Shown here piece after piece: positions 24,014-32,759 of a DNA stretch of 64,000 bases. The number at the start of each line of letters is the position of its first letter. Within the stretch, counting starts at the first letter, position 1. Below the pieces are notes generated by a model. The model saw only the letters and a list, made by a program, of their open reading frames with translations, made no database searches and had not been told where the DNA came from. The stretch is from Tieghemiomyces parasiticus (lineage: Eukaryota > Kickxellomycota > Dimargaritomycetes > Dimargaritales > Dimargaritaceae). The stretch lies in the NCBI GenBank assembly GCA_027575765.1, contig JANBPT010000064.1:1-64000 (forward strand), given 5' to 3'. A program made the position numbers and the translations under genes.

Positions 24014-24397
24014 TTTCCCTTCCCCCCCCGGCCCTCCCTATCTCTCCCTCTGCCCACCCTAATCTTGCGCCACATCTCTCCCCGCTTTTGGCTTCTTGAC
24101 GAACTTTGCCTTATTCTGCATCCCCTCATACATCTCTCCGACTGGAAGCTCTGCCACTCGCTCACTCCTCCCCCCCCACAACTCTCACTTTGTCACAATA
24201 CCACTAAATTACCGCTTCTCTCCCGGCGCCTCCCCTTGTTTCGTTTATCAGAGCATCCACTGCATTGAAAGTTGTTTGGTTGGTGAGACTGTCCGCGTTC
24301 AGATACCTGTCTTAATTCATCAGGGTTATATTGACGTGTGTAACACAGGAAAGTTGAATGTAAACATCCCCAAGGAAGAGAGGGGGGTTCATACATG
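24014..24397. other. Convergent intergenic region
   Basis: A C/T-rich and AT-mixed gap between the 3' ends of the S28-family gene and the minus-strand methyltransferase gene. I see no gene or clear signal. Confidence 0.4.
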
Positions 24398-26044
24398 TCA
24401 TAATGCCTCAGCTAATTGCCAGACCTGAAACCGGTAAAGGGACGCCGCGTCGTCGTGGCCGGGATTATCGAATTCTAAGCTGACCACTGGGGTTAGACCG
24501 TGGTCAAGCATGGCGGCCGTCCAGGCCTCCATCTCGCGGGCGTGACTAGCACGTAACGGTGAAACGATCACGAAGGACTTGCAGCGATCCAGGATACCCT
24601 TCGCGCTTTCGGTGGCTCCGCCCGTGTGAGTGGCAACTGCGGCAGTTGGGAACGGCATCTCAGCGTCCGGTTGCAGGTAGTGTCGGATGAGAGAGGCTAA
24701 CCAAGGAGCATGATCCAATTCGTAAATGATATCGGCCGCCACCACCATATCGAATTTTCGGTTCTGAATCTGCAATCTAGCGCTACTGCTCGCACCATTA
24801 TCGCCATCATCATCGCTGTTATCAGTCGTGGTAGTAGTGGTGGTGGTAGTAGTAGTAATACCACCTCCTTTCGTAGAAATTCCGGTCACTCCAGTTTGCT
24901 CGCTCGAGTTGAACCAACTCCAATCCAATGTGGCCGCGCGGGCCACCCGTTTTTCACACCCATTAAGCTCCAAATTATGGGTCAAGTTATCCACGATGGG
25001 CCGCAAGTAATCCGTTGTGCATAAGTACTTGGCCCCCATCACTGCACAAGCCAGCCCGACTAAACCGGTGCCGGCCCCGATTTCCAGCACCCGGCGGTGG
25101 TGGACGGGCACCTCCCTCCGGGCGACCAGTTCGGCGAGGAGGAACGCGGCCCCCCAGGTTTTGTAACCGAGGTCGACCTGGGCGAACGATGGTTCGCGGA
25201 GGAGGATGGACGTGGGGGATGGGGTGCGGGTGGCGAGCCGGAAACACTTGGTGGTTGGGCCCGCGGCGGTTTTGCCGCAGAGGTTGGCGATGGTTTCGGC
25301 GGCAAGGTCGAGCGCCTGGGCAACCGTGGCCTTGAGGGCCGTTAGATTGGAATGGTGGTGGTGGTATACCGCAGCGTCGGGGTGGTTATCCACCGTAGCA
25401 GCCGGGGTCGGGGAGGTGGCAGCGACGGCAGTGGTCAGTTCGTCAAAGAGCTCGGTGCCTCGACGGATAAACTTCGTGAGCCACTGGACCCACTCTGTCG
25501 GATTGGCCATTGGTGGTGGGGTGGTCACCGATTCTTCTTCGAGTTGGTCGGTTCGATTGCCGGGGTGGAACGGCGACTTTGGACTGTGCGGAATGGCATC
25601 GGTGGGGACCAGGCCTAACTGGACGTGGGCCCAGGCTTCGGAGGTTGGGGTGGAGTGACAGGCTAAACTGACCCGTGTGCGGTGGTCGACTTGGTAGACC
25701 ACGGGCCAGACTTGGGCGAAGGTCAGAGTCCGGCTGAAGTACTGGCTACGATGGGTGATTAGGGCCCGGGGTGCCGTGGTGGAGGTGGCCACCCAGGTGA
25801 ATACGTTATTGGTTGTCGACGGGGCTCCCGGGCGATCGACCGTGGCGGACTGAATGTCTAGGCCTCCGATGGCCTCATCGGAATCTCTCTCAGCTGCCGC
25901 TTTCGTTTGGTTCGAATTTTCTGGAGGCTCATCTCGGGTGAGCGGCAGAACGAGGGCGTCGTCGTCGTACACCGTAATGGGTAAGGCGGGGAACCGGCGC
26001 CAGGTCGGGCACAGACCGTCCAGATCGAATGGCCGGGTTGTCAT
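24398..26044 (-). CDS. Methyltransf_16 (METTL21/EFM2-type) protein-lysine methyltransferase
   Basis: A SAM-dependent methyltransferase of the family that modifies lysines on elongation factors and chaperones. The single exon encodes 548 residues. The catalytic domain is in the second half: KTWGAAFLLAELVARR, then motif I VLEIGAGTGLVGLACAVMGA, TTDYLRPIVDNLTHNLELNG, LDWSWF, and the post-motif DMVVAADIIYELDHAPWL with the DxxY-like signature. About 290 residues precede it, as in yeast Efm2, which also has a long N-terminal extension. Exact orthology and substrate (EF2 if Efm2) are inferred. An insertion between LDWSWF and the DxxY block contains an 11-Thr run coded by mixed ACC/ACT triplets (about 24825-24860), followed by an Asp/Ser-rich stretch, probably a flexible loop of repeat origin. 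Confidence 0.8.
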   Translation of the reverse strand: MTTRPFDLDGLCPTWRRFPALPITVYDDDALVLPLTRDEPPENSNQTKAAAERDSDEAIGGLDIQSATVDRPGAPSTTNNVFTWVATSTTAPRALITHRSQYFSRTLTFAQVWPVVYQVDHRTRVSLACHSTPTSEAWAHVQLGLVPTDAIPHSPKSPFHPGNRTDQLEEESVTTPPPMANPTEWVQWLTKFIRRGTELFDELTTAVAATSPTPAATVDNHPDAAVYHHHHSNLTALKATVAQALDLAAETIANLCGKTAAGPTTKCFRLATRTPSPTSILLREPSFAQVDLGYKTWGAAFLLAELVARREVPVHHRRVLEIGAGTGLVGLACAVMGAKYLCTTDYLRPIVDNLTHNLELNGCEKRVARAATLDWSWFNSSEQTGVTGISTKGGGITTTTTTTTTTTDNSDDDGDNGASSSARLQIQNRKFDMVVAADIIYELDHAPWLASLIRHYLQPDAEMPFPTAAVATHTGGATESAKGILDRCKSFVIVSPLRASHAREMEAWTAAMLDHGLTPVVSLEFDNPGHDDAASLYRFQVWQLAEAL

Positions 26045-27513
26045 CGGGAAGGCGAGGTGAGGCGGGCGGTAAGGCTTCGTGTCAACGGCATAAAGGGATG
26101 TCGAAATCGAGTAGGGGTTGGGGGATTTTCTCGGGGTATTGTGGTGTTTCGAGTTGTTGATGGGCTCTCAAGAGAGCGGACTTGGTAACGAGTGAATGTA
26201 TTCTTTCCACCGACCAACTTTAAAATATTTTCAGGAGTGACAAATTGTTAGCGACAATGTGCTACAGGTGCTCTCGTTGGTCGACGCATCGGGTTGGCCA
26301 GAGGGAATGCAGGGGGGGGGAGAGAAGGCGAAACCGGGACTGATTGGAAGGGGGAAGGGACTGGAATTAATCAACCATCCGGGGTGACAGTGGCATTAAG
26401 GGCGCGGGCTTAGCGCGGGGTCCGGGCACGACCCTCCCGGGTAACAGCGGCCTTGAGTGCCCAGGGGATGCAGTGGAACACCTGAGTCGCATCATTATCG
26501 CCCACGAGGTCAATGCCGAATCGGCTACGGACGATAGGATCGCCGGATTCCCCACCCCCGCCACAAACGGTTTTTTAGGCGGGTGCTAACCGGATATCCC
26601 AACTGACGCCGGCCGGACCGAGGTGCACCTTAGCCATTGCGCAGGCGAATCCCAGGTCGGTGTGACGCAGGTAACTACAAATCAATACTAAGTGGAGCAA
26701 GCTAGCCCAGGCGGTGACGGGGGTTCACCATATGCCCTACTTAACTTCGGAAATCGGTCTGGTTGGGATCCTTGGAGCGGGGAACATACTAGTAGATCGG
26801 GTGAGTAGCCAGACTAGGCCAAAGCAGAAGTGCCAATTTATGGCGTAACCAGCGAGGGTAGTTACTGTACCGAGACACCATTACCAGCTGAAAAAGGGAC
26901 AGGTGACAAAAGCGGAAATGCTGCTCGGGTGCGACGGGCTGACGAGGGCAATTAAATATATACGAGAGGGAGAGAGTAGAACGTGATATCCGACGTGGAG
27001 AAGGTGCGGCGGCTGGCAGTCACCCGACCGACGTGGTCTGATCAGTAAAGACCATCTTGCCGTGACGAAGGAGATTTCCAAAGAATAATAGAGAGTAAAG
27101 GCTATCCTGAGTAGTGTGTCCCACTGGGGTCCATCGTGCAACGTTGCGCACCCTCCTCCCCTGACCTATATCTCTAACTGGGTCAGTCATATTATCGACA
27201 CAAGTAAGAGGTTTCCGCCTTCAGGGTGGCAATCTCTCCAGTGGCTGGACTCGGGAAGCAAGGGCGAGATTGATATAGCGGCCACAATCAAAGTTCCCTC
27301 TCCTCCTTCCCTGCATAAGCTCTCAGGTTGGCATTCCATAGTGAGCTTGCATTACGATAATGATGCGTACACGCGTAGCCAAAATTACGGCAGAGCCTTG
27401 ATATGAAGCGCTTTATCAATGTAAGGCAAATATCGACTTGCAAAGTGGGTCACAGCAATGTGAAGCAAATATGGTACTAACCCATGAAGACTTTCCAGGT
27501 CGTACAATCAAGA
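26045..27513. other. Intergenic region with a possible coding relic
   Basis: A gap between two minus-strand genes. Apart from the possible minus-strand relic at 26410-26724, listed separately, I recognise no gene. A G run occurs at about 26312-26319. Confidence 0.4.
26410..26724 (-). pseudogene. Possible coding relic of unknown family
   Basis: Read on minus, one frame stays open for 105 codons except for a single TAA at 26575-26577. It has coding-like composition (GC-rich third positions) unlike the surrounding DNA. Visible strings are LLHLVLICSYLRHTDLGF, HLGPAGVSWDIRLAPA before the stop, and GIDLVGDNDATQVFHCIPWA after it, ending GRARTPR at a TAA. I do not recognise the family. No clean GT-AG intron removes the stop. 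It could be the 3' end of a decayed gene or chance. Confidence 0.25.
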
Positions 27514-29279
27514 CTACTCTTGAGGGAGAGCCTGGAACCGCCAGTCGTCCTTCACCTGGATCTGGTCAACGGTATGTAGGGCCGCGTGGTGAAACAGTTC
27601 GTCGTTGGTATCACCGTAGACCCGCCGGAAGAAATCGAGGGCACGCACGACCTTAGCTACATGGTCATCATCGGCGGCCACCGCGCGCTCCCGGATATCA
27701 TGCCAGCTGCCAGGGTAGGCCCTCATGGTCCCGTCGCCGTTACCATCATTGCTGTCACTCTCGGTATCGGAAGGCGAGAACGGTGGGGTCGCATCATTCC
27801 CTGCCACCCGGTGGTTCCCCTGGCGCCGCCGCAGGTGGGCATCCGCCGGCACGTGGGGTTCCTTAGGCAGGGTCCCGCGCCCCTCGGCAGCGTACACGGC
27901 TAGTAGGATAAACAGTTGGAGGCGGAGCTGACGCACCTGGTCACGCGGGTCGGTGAGGTGCGGAACAATCATGAAGGTGGCGTAGAGCGAGGTGACAGCG
28001 TGGGCCAAGAAAAAATCCAGACGGGCGGGTCGTTTGGTCACGAGACCGGCATAGGCCCCCACCGTGCTCACAGCCAGTCGGCGGAGCACGTCGGGCGTCA
28101 CCGGGCTGGAGCGGCCGGCGTCCGTAGACTGGTCCGCCGGAGCCAGAGGGAGGTAGTTCTGTACCAGTCGGCTTAGCTTTTGCATGACGGCTGGGCGGCC
28201 CAACAGGGCGGCGGCGCGGCCCGAGAACCGGGGTTCGGCTGCGTTGACCTGGAAGTCACCACTGGCGTCCTCAGCCACCTGGTGCAGGGACAGCCAGGGA
28301 TCAGTCGCTGTCTGAGGCTGCGGCGGCTCCTGCATGGCGGTAGTGGCAACAGTGGGCTGGTCGATGACGGCGGCCATATCCAGGTAATGGCTGCAGGCGT
28401 AGGCCAGGCCCTCGCTGAGCAGCTGGTCGTTGTGGAATTCGATAGCGTAACCAATGTGGATCATCGGGTGGGTCAGGCCTCCGTACATGCCCGCGAGGAG
28501 CAACGGGTAGTAGGTTTGGAAGACGGACTCCATGCCGCGCTCGCTTATCTCGTGGTCGAAAAAGCGGAGGTAGGCGCCATACGTCCTGTCCGTAGGGGAG
28601 TGGGTGGCGGTTGGTGTGAGTGCCAGGTATGATGAAGTGAGGGCGTAGGGTGGTGAGAATTGTGGGGCGGGTCCTGAGTCAGTATCCACTGGGGGTTATT
28701 ATACTACCATCCACCGCCAGATGCGTCAACGTGAGGGGGGGGCGGGGGTGAGGCAATTGGTATTCAGTTTACTTACTCACGCTGGCCGAGGTGGTCCATG
28801 AGGTTATCGCGCGTAATGGTGACATTTGTCTTGGGTAGGGGTTCCAGGCGCGGAAGGTAGTCGTCGTACGTCTGTCGCAATCGCTCAGGCGTGGCACCCA
28901 ACACCCACTGCGAGTACAGCTTGTGGGGAAGGTGCTTGGACCGGAACCCCATGTAGACAATATTGCTACGGTGGGTGTTGTGGATGTATTTGAGCAGCGC
29001 CAACTCGGCGTGTGGGTACCCGCCCATATTCACGTGGTCGGTATGGACGCGAGCCGTCAGGGCCGGGAGGTCAGCAAGGCGGCTGATCATGGTGGTGGCG
29101 GTGAGGATGTGGGTGGAGCGGGCGAGGGCTTTGGATAATAGCAGGGGTCGCAGGAAGCCAGCGCTGAGCGTGGTGGCGGCGTTGCGGCGAAGGGTAGGAA
29201 GGGGGGACAGGTGATAAGCGCGCAGAATACTATGCGCGCGGAACATGGGAAGAGCAGGCGGACCTTTGAGGGGATCCAA
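27514..29279 (-). CDS. Questin-oxidase-like protein (AflY/GedK, DUF4243 family)
   Basis: A homologue of the cofactor-poor Baeyer-Villiger-type oxidases known from fungal polyketide pathways (AflY, GedK), also widespread outside clusters. Exon 1 is 28781-29279. It holds HVNMGGYPHAELALLKYI and QWVLGATPERLRQTYDDYLP, and ends at a GTGAGT donor; an in-frame stop follows just beyond. Exon 2 is 27514-28688 (acceptor CCCAG), or starts at 28673 (acceptor CTCAG). Both keep the frame and give 557 or 552 residues. Exon 2 carries YLRFFDHEISERG, the key THPMIHIGYAIEFHNDQLLSEGLA block, and a conserved DDWRFQALPQE-type end. The N terminus (MFRAHSILRAYH after Met12) could be a targeting sequence. There are no polyketide genes nearby, so a role in secondary metabolism is not supported by context. 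Confidence 0.78.
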
Positions 29280-30162
29280 GCGACGCTATCCGGGTATGCT
29301 GAGGACGACTAAGGGTGAAAGCAGACGCTAGGGAGAAGGGCGAGGGCGGGGTAAATAAAGGCTGACTTAGTTGGCGGGGACCAAAAACTGCGAACGTGTG
29401 ACGACGCAGCACCTTGCATCTAATCGTTCCGGCCCTTCATGCTTATCCACCTGAATCCGACCGGAAGGTTTCGCCTTTGGCAGCGGGGACGAGCATCCCT
29501 CGCCCGTGCCAGTCAGTAGATAGAGTTCGGTCCCACGGTCGGCAGGCCTCGGTCCATCTCTCAGGCTGACGTGTTTCACCCTGTGACACGGAGCTTATGC
29601 CGCTTTATGGGATCTACCGCAGCGGCGGTCGAAGCTTGGGTCCATCCGCCTTTCGTCCTCCTATCACCGGATAGGGGCAGGGAGCCCTTCCCCCCCACCT
29701 TCGCTACCCTTACCCTTATCCATAATACCTGGCTCGGCTCTATAAACCTCCTAGAGATCCTTCCGTTAAAGACGTCGCTAATCGACACCACATTGTATTG
29801 GCCCTACCAATCACCCTCCCCTATAATCACCTCCCACAGTTTAAACCTACCATTAGGATGCGGATCCGTGCGCTTTAGTCTTTTAAAACAAACGTGAGAG
29901 AGGGAGAGATCCACGCGCCGCGCTCGATACAAGCAAAAGCACACCAAGGCTCTGGATTGGGCTAGGGTGGTGAAGTAAAAAAAAGGGGCAGTCCATCCTG
30001 CGAGTAATGGTCGAACCGCGGTATTAATTACACTTGATTGCACACTTACTGTGCCGTCAACCAAGTTCCAAGGGTGATGCTCAGCTCAAAGTACTCCAGG
30101 TTCGGGATGCAAATATTTATACACTGTAGAAGTAAATAGAACGGGGGTGGGCAGTACGTAGA
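29280..30162. other. Intergenic region
   Basis: A gap between two minus-strand genes. The first 100 bases are purine-rich on plus, as expected for a minus-strand leader. The rest is mixed, with no gene recognised. Confidence 0.4.
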
Positions 30163-31380
30163 CTAAAGCCGGGCCACGTTTTGTTTCATGGTGGTGATGT
30201 TAAAGTCGCTGCGCGGGTCCAACCTGAGGAAGTCAGGGGTACACGAATGGTCCTGTGTGTTGACACTCCGCTTGGGGTTGCAATCGCAGTTCTGGAGGTT
30301 TACCGTGAGCCCCGTGGGGCAGTTTTCGAAGACTGAGTGGCGGTAGCCGATATCCTCAAAGAAGTGGATCTCGTCCTTGCGCAGAAACATGGCGGCCGCC
30401 AGCGAGTGGACGGGGGCGTCGCCCCAGCGCTCGTAAAAGAAGCCGCCGGCCTGGTCCAGGTGGTCAAAGTAGGCCTGGTACCGCTCGGAGCGCAGCAGAT
30501 TCAGGCTGGCAATCTCAAAGTTGGACCAAAAGTGACACATGTTGTAGTCGCCGGTGCGTTTGTCCACCACCCACTCGAGGGTGTTGGGGTGCGACACGTA
30601 CTCCGGGTGCTGGGCCATGAATTGCTTGGTGGTCTCCCAGAGCGTGGTCACCGTGGCGCTGGTCTCGTGGAAGGCGATGTTGAAGCCGTACTTGAGATCC
30701 CGCTCCTGCATGTACACAAACGGGTCGTAGTCAATATTACACGTGAAGTCGACATCGGGCTCCACGCGCCAATAGTAGTCGTACTGGGCGAGCAGCGGGT
30801 GGTGGAAGAAAAAGCCCGAGTTGAAGCGACACATGTGGCGGTACGACTCGCTGCTGCCGTAGAGGATATCCTGCAGCTTCTTGCGACCCGCGGCAGCCTT
30901 GTGGCGGTCGATCCATGGCGGATAACTCCAGTGCTCCTTGGGGATGAGGCCGTAGGACACGTTGCCGCTTACGACAGCGTCCACCGTCTCCTTGAATAAG
31001 TCGTCGAACGGCTCATCATTGAGTATCACGTAGGGATAGTGGTATTTGTGGTTGAAACGCTGTTCAAGCTGCTTCAGGCTGCTCCGTAGACCGGAGGCCT
31101 CGCGGTTCCGGGCCAGAATCACGAGCACGGCGTTGGCCCGCTTGTCAGTCGTGGTCACGGCTGGGCTGGCCCCGGCGGTGATGAGGGGCGTAGTGGCAGC
31201 CTTCTCCGCCGTGGCCGCGCCCGTGGGGCTAGTGGGGACGGCGTGGTTGACGGGCAAAAGTGTGCTGCTGGGACTCGGCAGACGAGACCCGTGGAAGGTG
31301 AATAGAAGGTGCAGGAGGAGAACGGTCATGCCCAGGCCAAACAGGACCCGGTACGGCGTGCGGCAGAAGGCTATACCCAT
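30163..31380 (-). CDS. GT15 alpha-1,2-mannosyltransferase (KTR/KRE2/MNT1 family)
   Basis: A Golgi type II membrane enzyme that adds alpha-1,2-mannose to N- and O-glycans of secretory proteins; the family is essentially fungal. From the Met at 31380 the protein has 405 residues. I prefer this Met because the signal anchor follows at once (VLFGLGMTVLLLHLLF, residues about 11-27). A frame Met 23 codons upstream would only add a non-conserved lead. A Thr/Ser-rich stem runs to about residue 85, then the catalytic domain starts at AVLVILARNREASGLRSSLK. Diagnostic blocks are YPYVILNDEPF, KEHWSYPPWID, the metal-binding region YYWRVEPDVDFTCNIDYD, NMCHFWSNFEIASL (with the conserved glutamate implicated in catalysis in Kre2), and FFYERWGDAPVHSLAAA. 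Intron-free. Regulation is not evident. Confidence 0.92.
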   Translation of the reverse strand: MGIAFCRTPYRVLFGLGMTVLLLHLLFTFHGSRLPSPSSTLLPVNHAVPTSPTGAATAEKAATTPLITAGASPAVTTTDKRANAVLVILARNREASGLRSSLKQLEQRFNHKYHYPYVILNDEPFDDLFKETVDAVVSGNVSYGLIPKEHWSYPPWIDRHKAAAGRKKLQDILYGSSESYRHMCRFNSGFFFHHPLLAQYDYYWRVEPDVDFTCNIDYDPFVYMQERDLKYGFNIAFHETSATVTTLWETTKQFMAQHPEYVSHPNTLEWVVDKRTGDYNMCHFWSNFEIASLNLLRSERYQAYFDHLDQAGGFFYERWGDAPVHSLAAAMFLRKDEIHFFEDIGYRHSVFENCPTGLTVNLQNCDCNPKRSVNTQDHSCTPDFLRLDPRSDFNITTMKQNVARL

Positions 31381-32759
31381 GGCAGGAGGGGGTGACGCGC
31401 AGTGAAGATAAAATGTGGCTGAATACAATAGGGGGGATTGGAGATACAAAACATGCAGGAAGTGCGGTGACGGATATTAAATAGACATGCTCAAGGTTAG
31501 GGGAAAGGAGGGGGCGGCTGGAAGCGCTACAACCGCTGAACTAGGATAGAGTGGGAGAGAGCGAGGGCGAAGCACAAAGGTATCTGGTGAGTCGTGGCTT
31601 TTGAGGTGCTCACCATGCAGCCCCAGTTATACGGGCACCGAGATAATCTTGGCGGGTAGGTGAAGAAAATCCCCCCCCCCTTCCCTCCAATAGACATAAA
31701 GAGGAGACGGAAGGGGAGGACACATTGCAGCCGGAGATTGACCGGGTCCCCCAAGAGAAGGGAAGCGAGGCTGGGAGGTTTTGAGCGGTACCAGTGGTAA
31801 CAATGACACGAGTGTCACCAACCGCTACAGTGCCGCATATATCACGAATACCATCTTAGCATCACTATTGGCGAGCCCGAGTACACCGTGATTGAGGGCC
31901 AAGGAGGGCGAAGGGGAACATCGCCATTACAGAGCACAAGTATATGGATTGTGTTGGCGATGGTTTTCATTACCGGTCACAGCGGGTTTTATTTATTTTC
32001 ATTGGATGTGGGCCGGAAGAGACGCCGGTACCTTGAGGTGGAGATTAAATGCACACTACTTGTGGTGTACGGCCGTTTATTCCGTAGGAATGGGCAGACC
32101 GCAACGGACCGACCGAGGGGTGCGTTTTAAACATATATCATTGCCGGCACGGCGATTGTATATAAGTAAACCCAGCACATAACAGAGGGGCCAGTGACCT
32201 GGTCACACCGTTATGTCGGGAAAGAGATAAACGAAGAGAAATAAAAAAAGAGAGCCCGCGCGCATCAAAGAGGGAGCGCAGGCGTGGAGAGCTAAGCGGT
32301 GAGGGTGGGTGAGGCCCAGCGAAAAAATGCGAAAAGATAGGCGAATAAAGGCGAACTGCTAGGCCGGCCAGCCCAGTATTGAACGGCTGTCTTTGGGTCA
32401 TTACAGGCGGTATCCCCCTCACTAAGGGCGCCACCAACCCATGGTGTCACCCATGATATCACGTGACATAATAAAGGTACTTGCTCCACCCAAAAAAACC
32501 TCCCCAATTCTCTTGAAATTTTTATTCCCATTGCTAGGCAACCAAGGGCCTGCAAGTTTTTTTTACCTCCCACATGCCCACCATGGCAGTGGATGGTGTG
32601 TTAGCAGCTAAGGTGAAGTAAGACAAGCAAAAGGAATAGCCAAGGAAAAAGTGCCTAGTAGGCCATTAAAAGCTGTCCGGCCTGGTGCCCACCAAGCGAC
32701 TCCTCCTCTTTCTCCGCTGTTGATTAACTTGCAGCCAGTAACCGCCCCCCGCCTTCAAC
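31381..32759. promoter_or_regulatory. Divergent intergenic region between the GT15 gene and RPL7
   Basis: This 1.4 kb gap lies between two divergent starts. It holds a TATATAA string near 32157-32164 and a TCACGTGA palindrome at 32459-32466. It also has a C run at 31671-31680. No gene is recognised. Confidence 0.4.
32459..32466. promoter_or_regulatory. TCACGTGA E-box upstream of RPL7
   Basis: A palindromic TCACGTGA lies about 300 bases before the RPL7 ATG, in the context ATATCACGTGACATAA. Cbf1-type bHLH factors bind RTCACGTG and are known to act at ribosomal protein genes in some fungi. A very similar site occurs in the eIF3b/RFA1 promoter. Function here is inferred. Confidence 0.35.

Noticed and set aside
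31381..31449. A 23-codon extension of the GT15 enzyme
   Set aside because: The signal anchor must be close to the N terminus, and the second Met at 31380 places it there.
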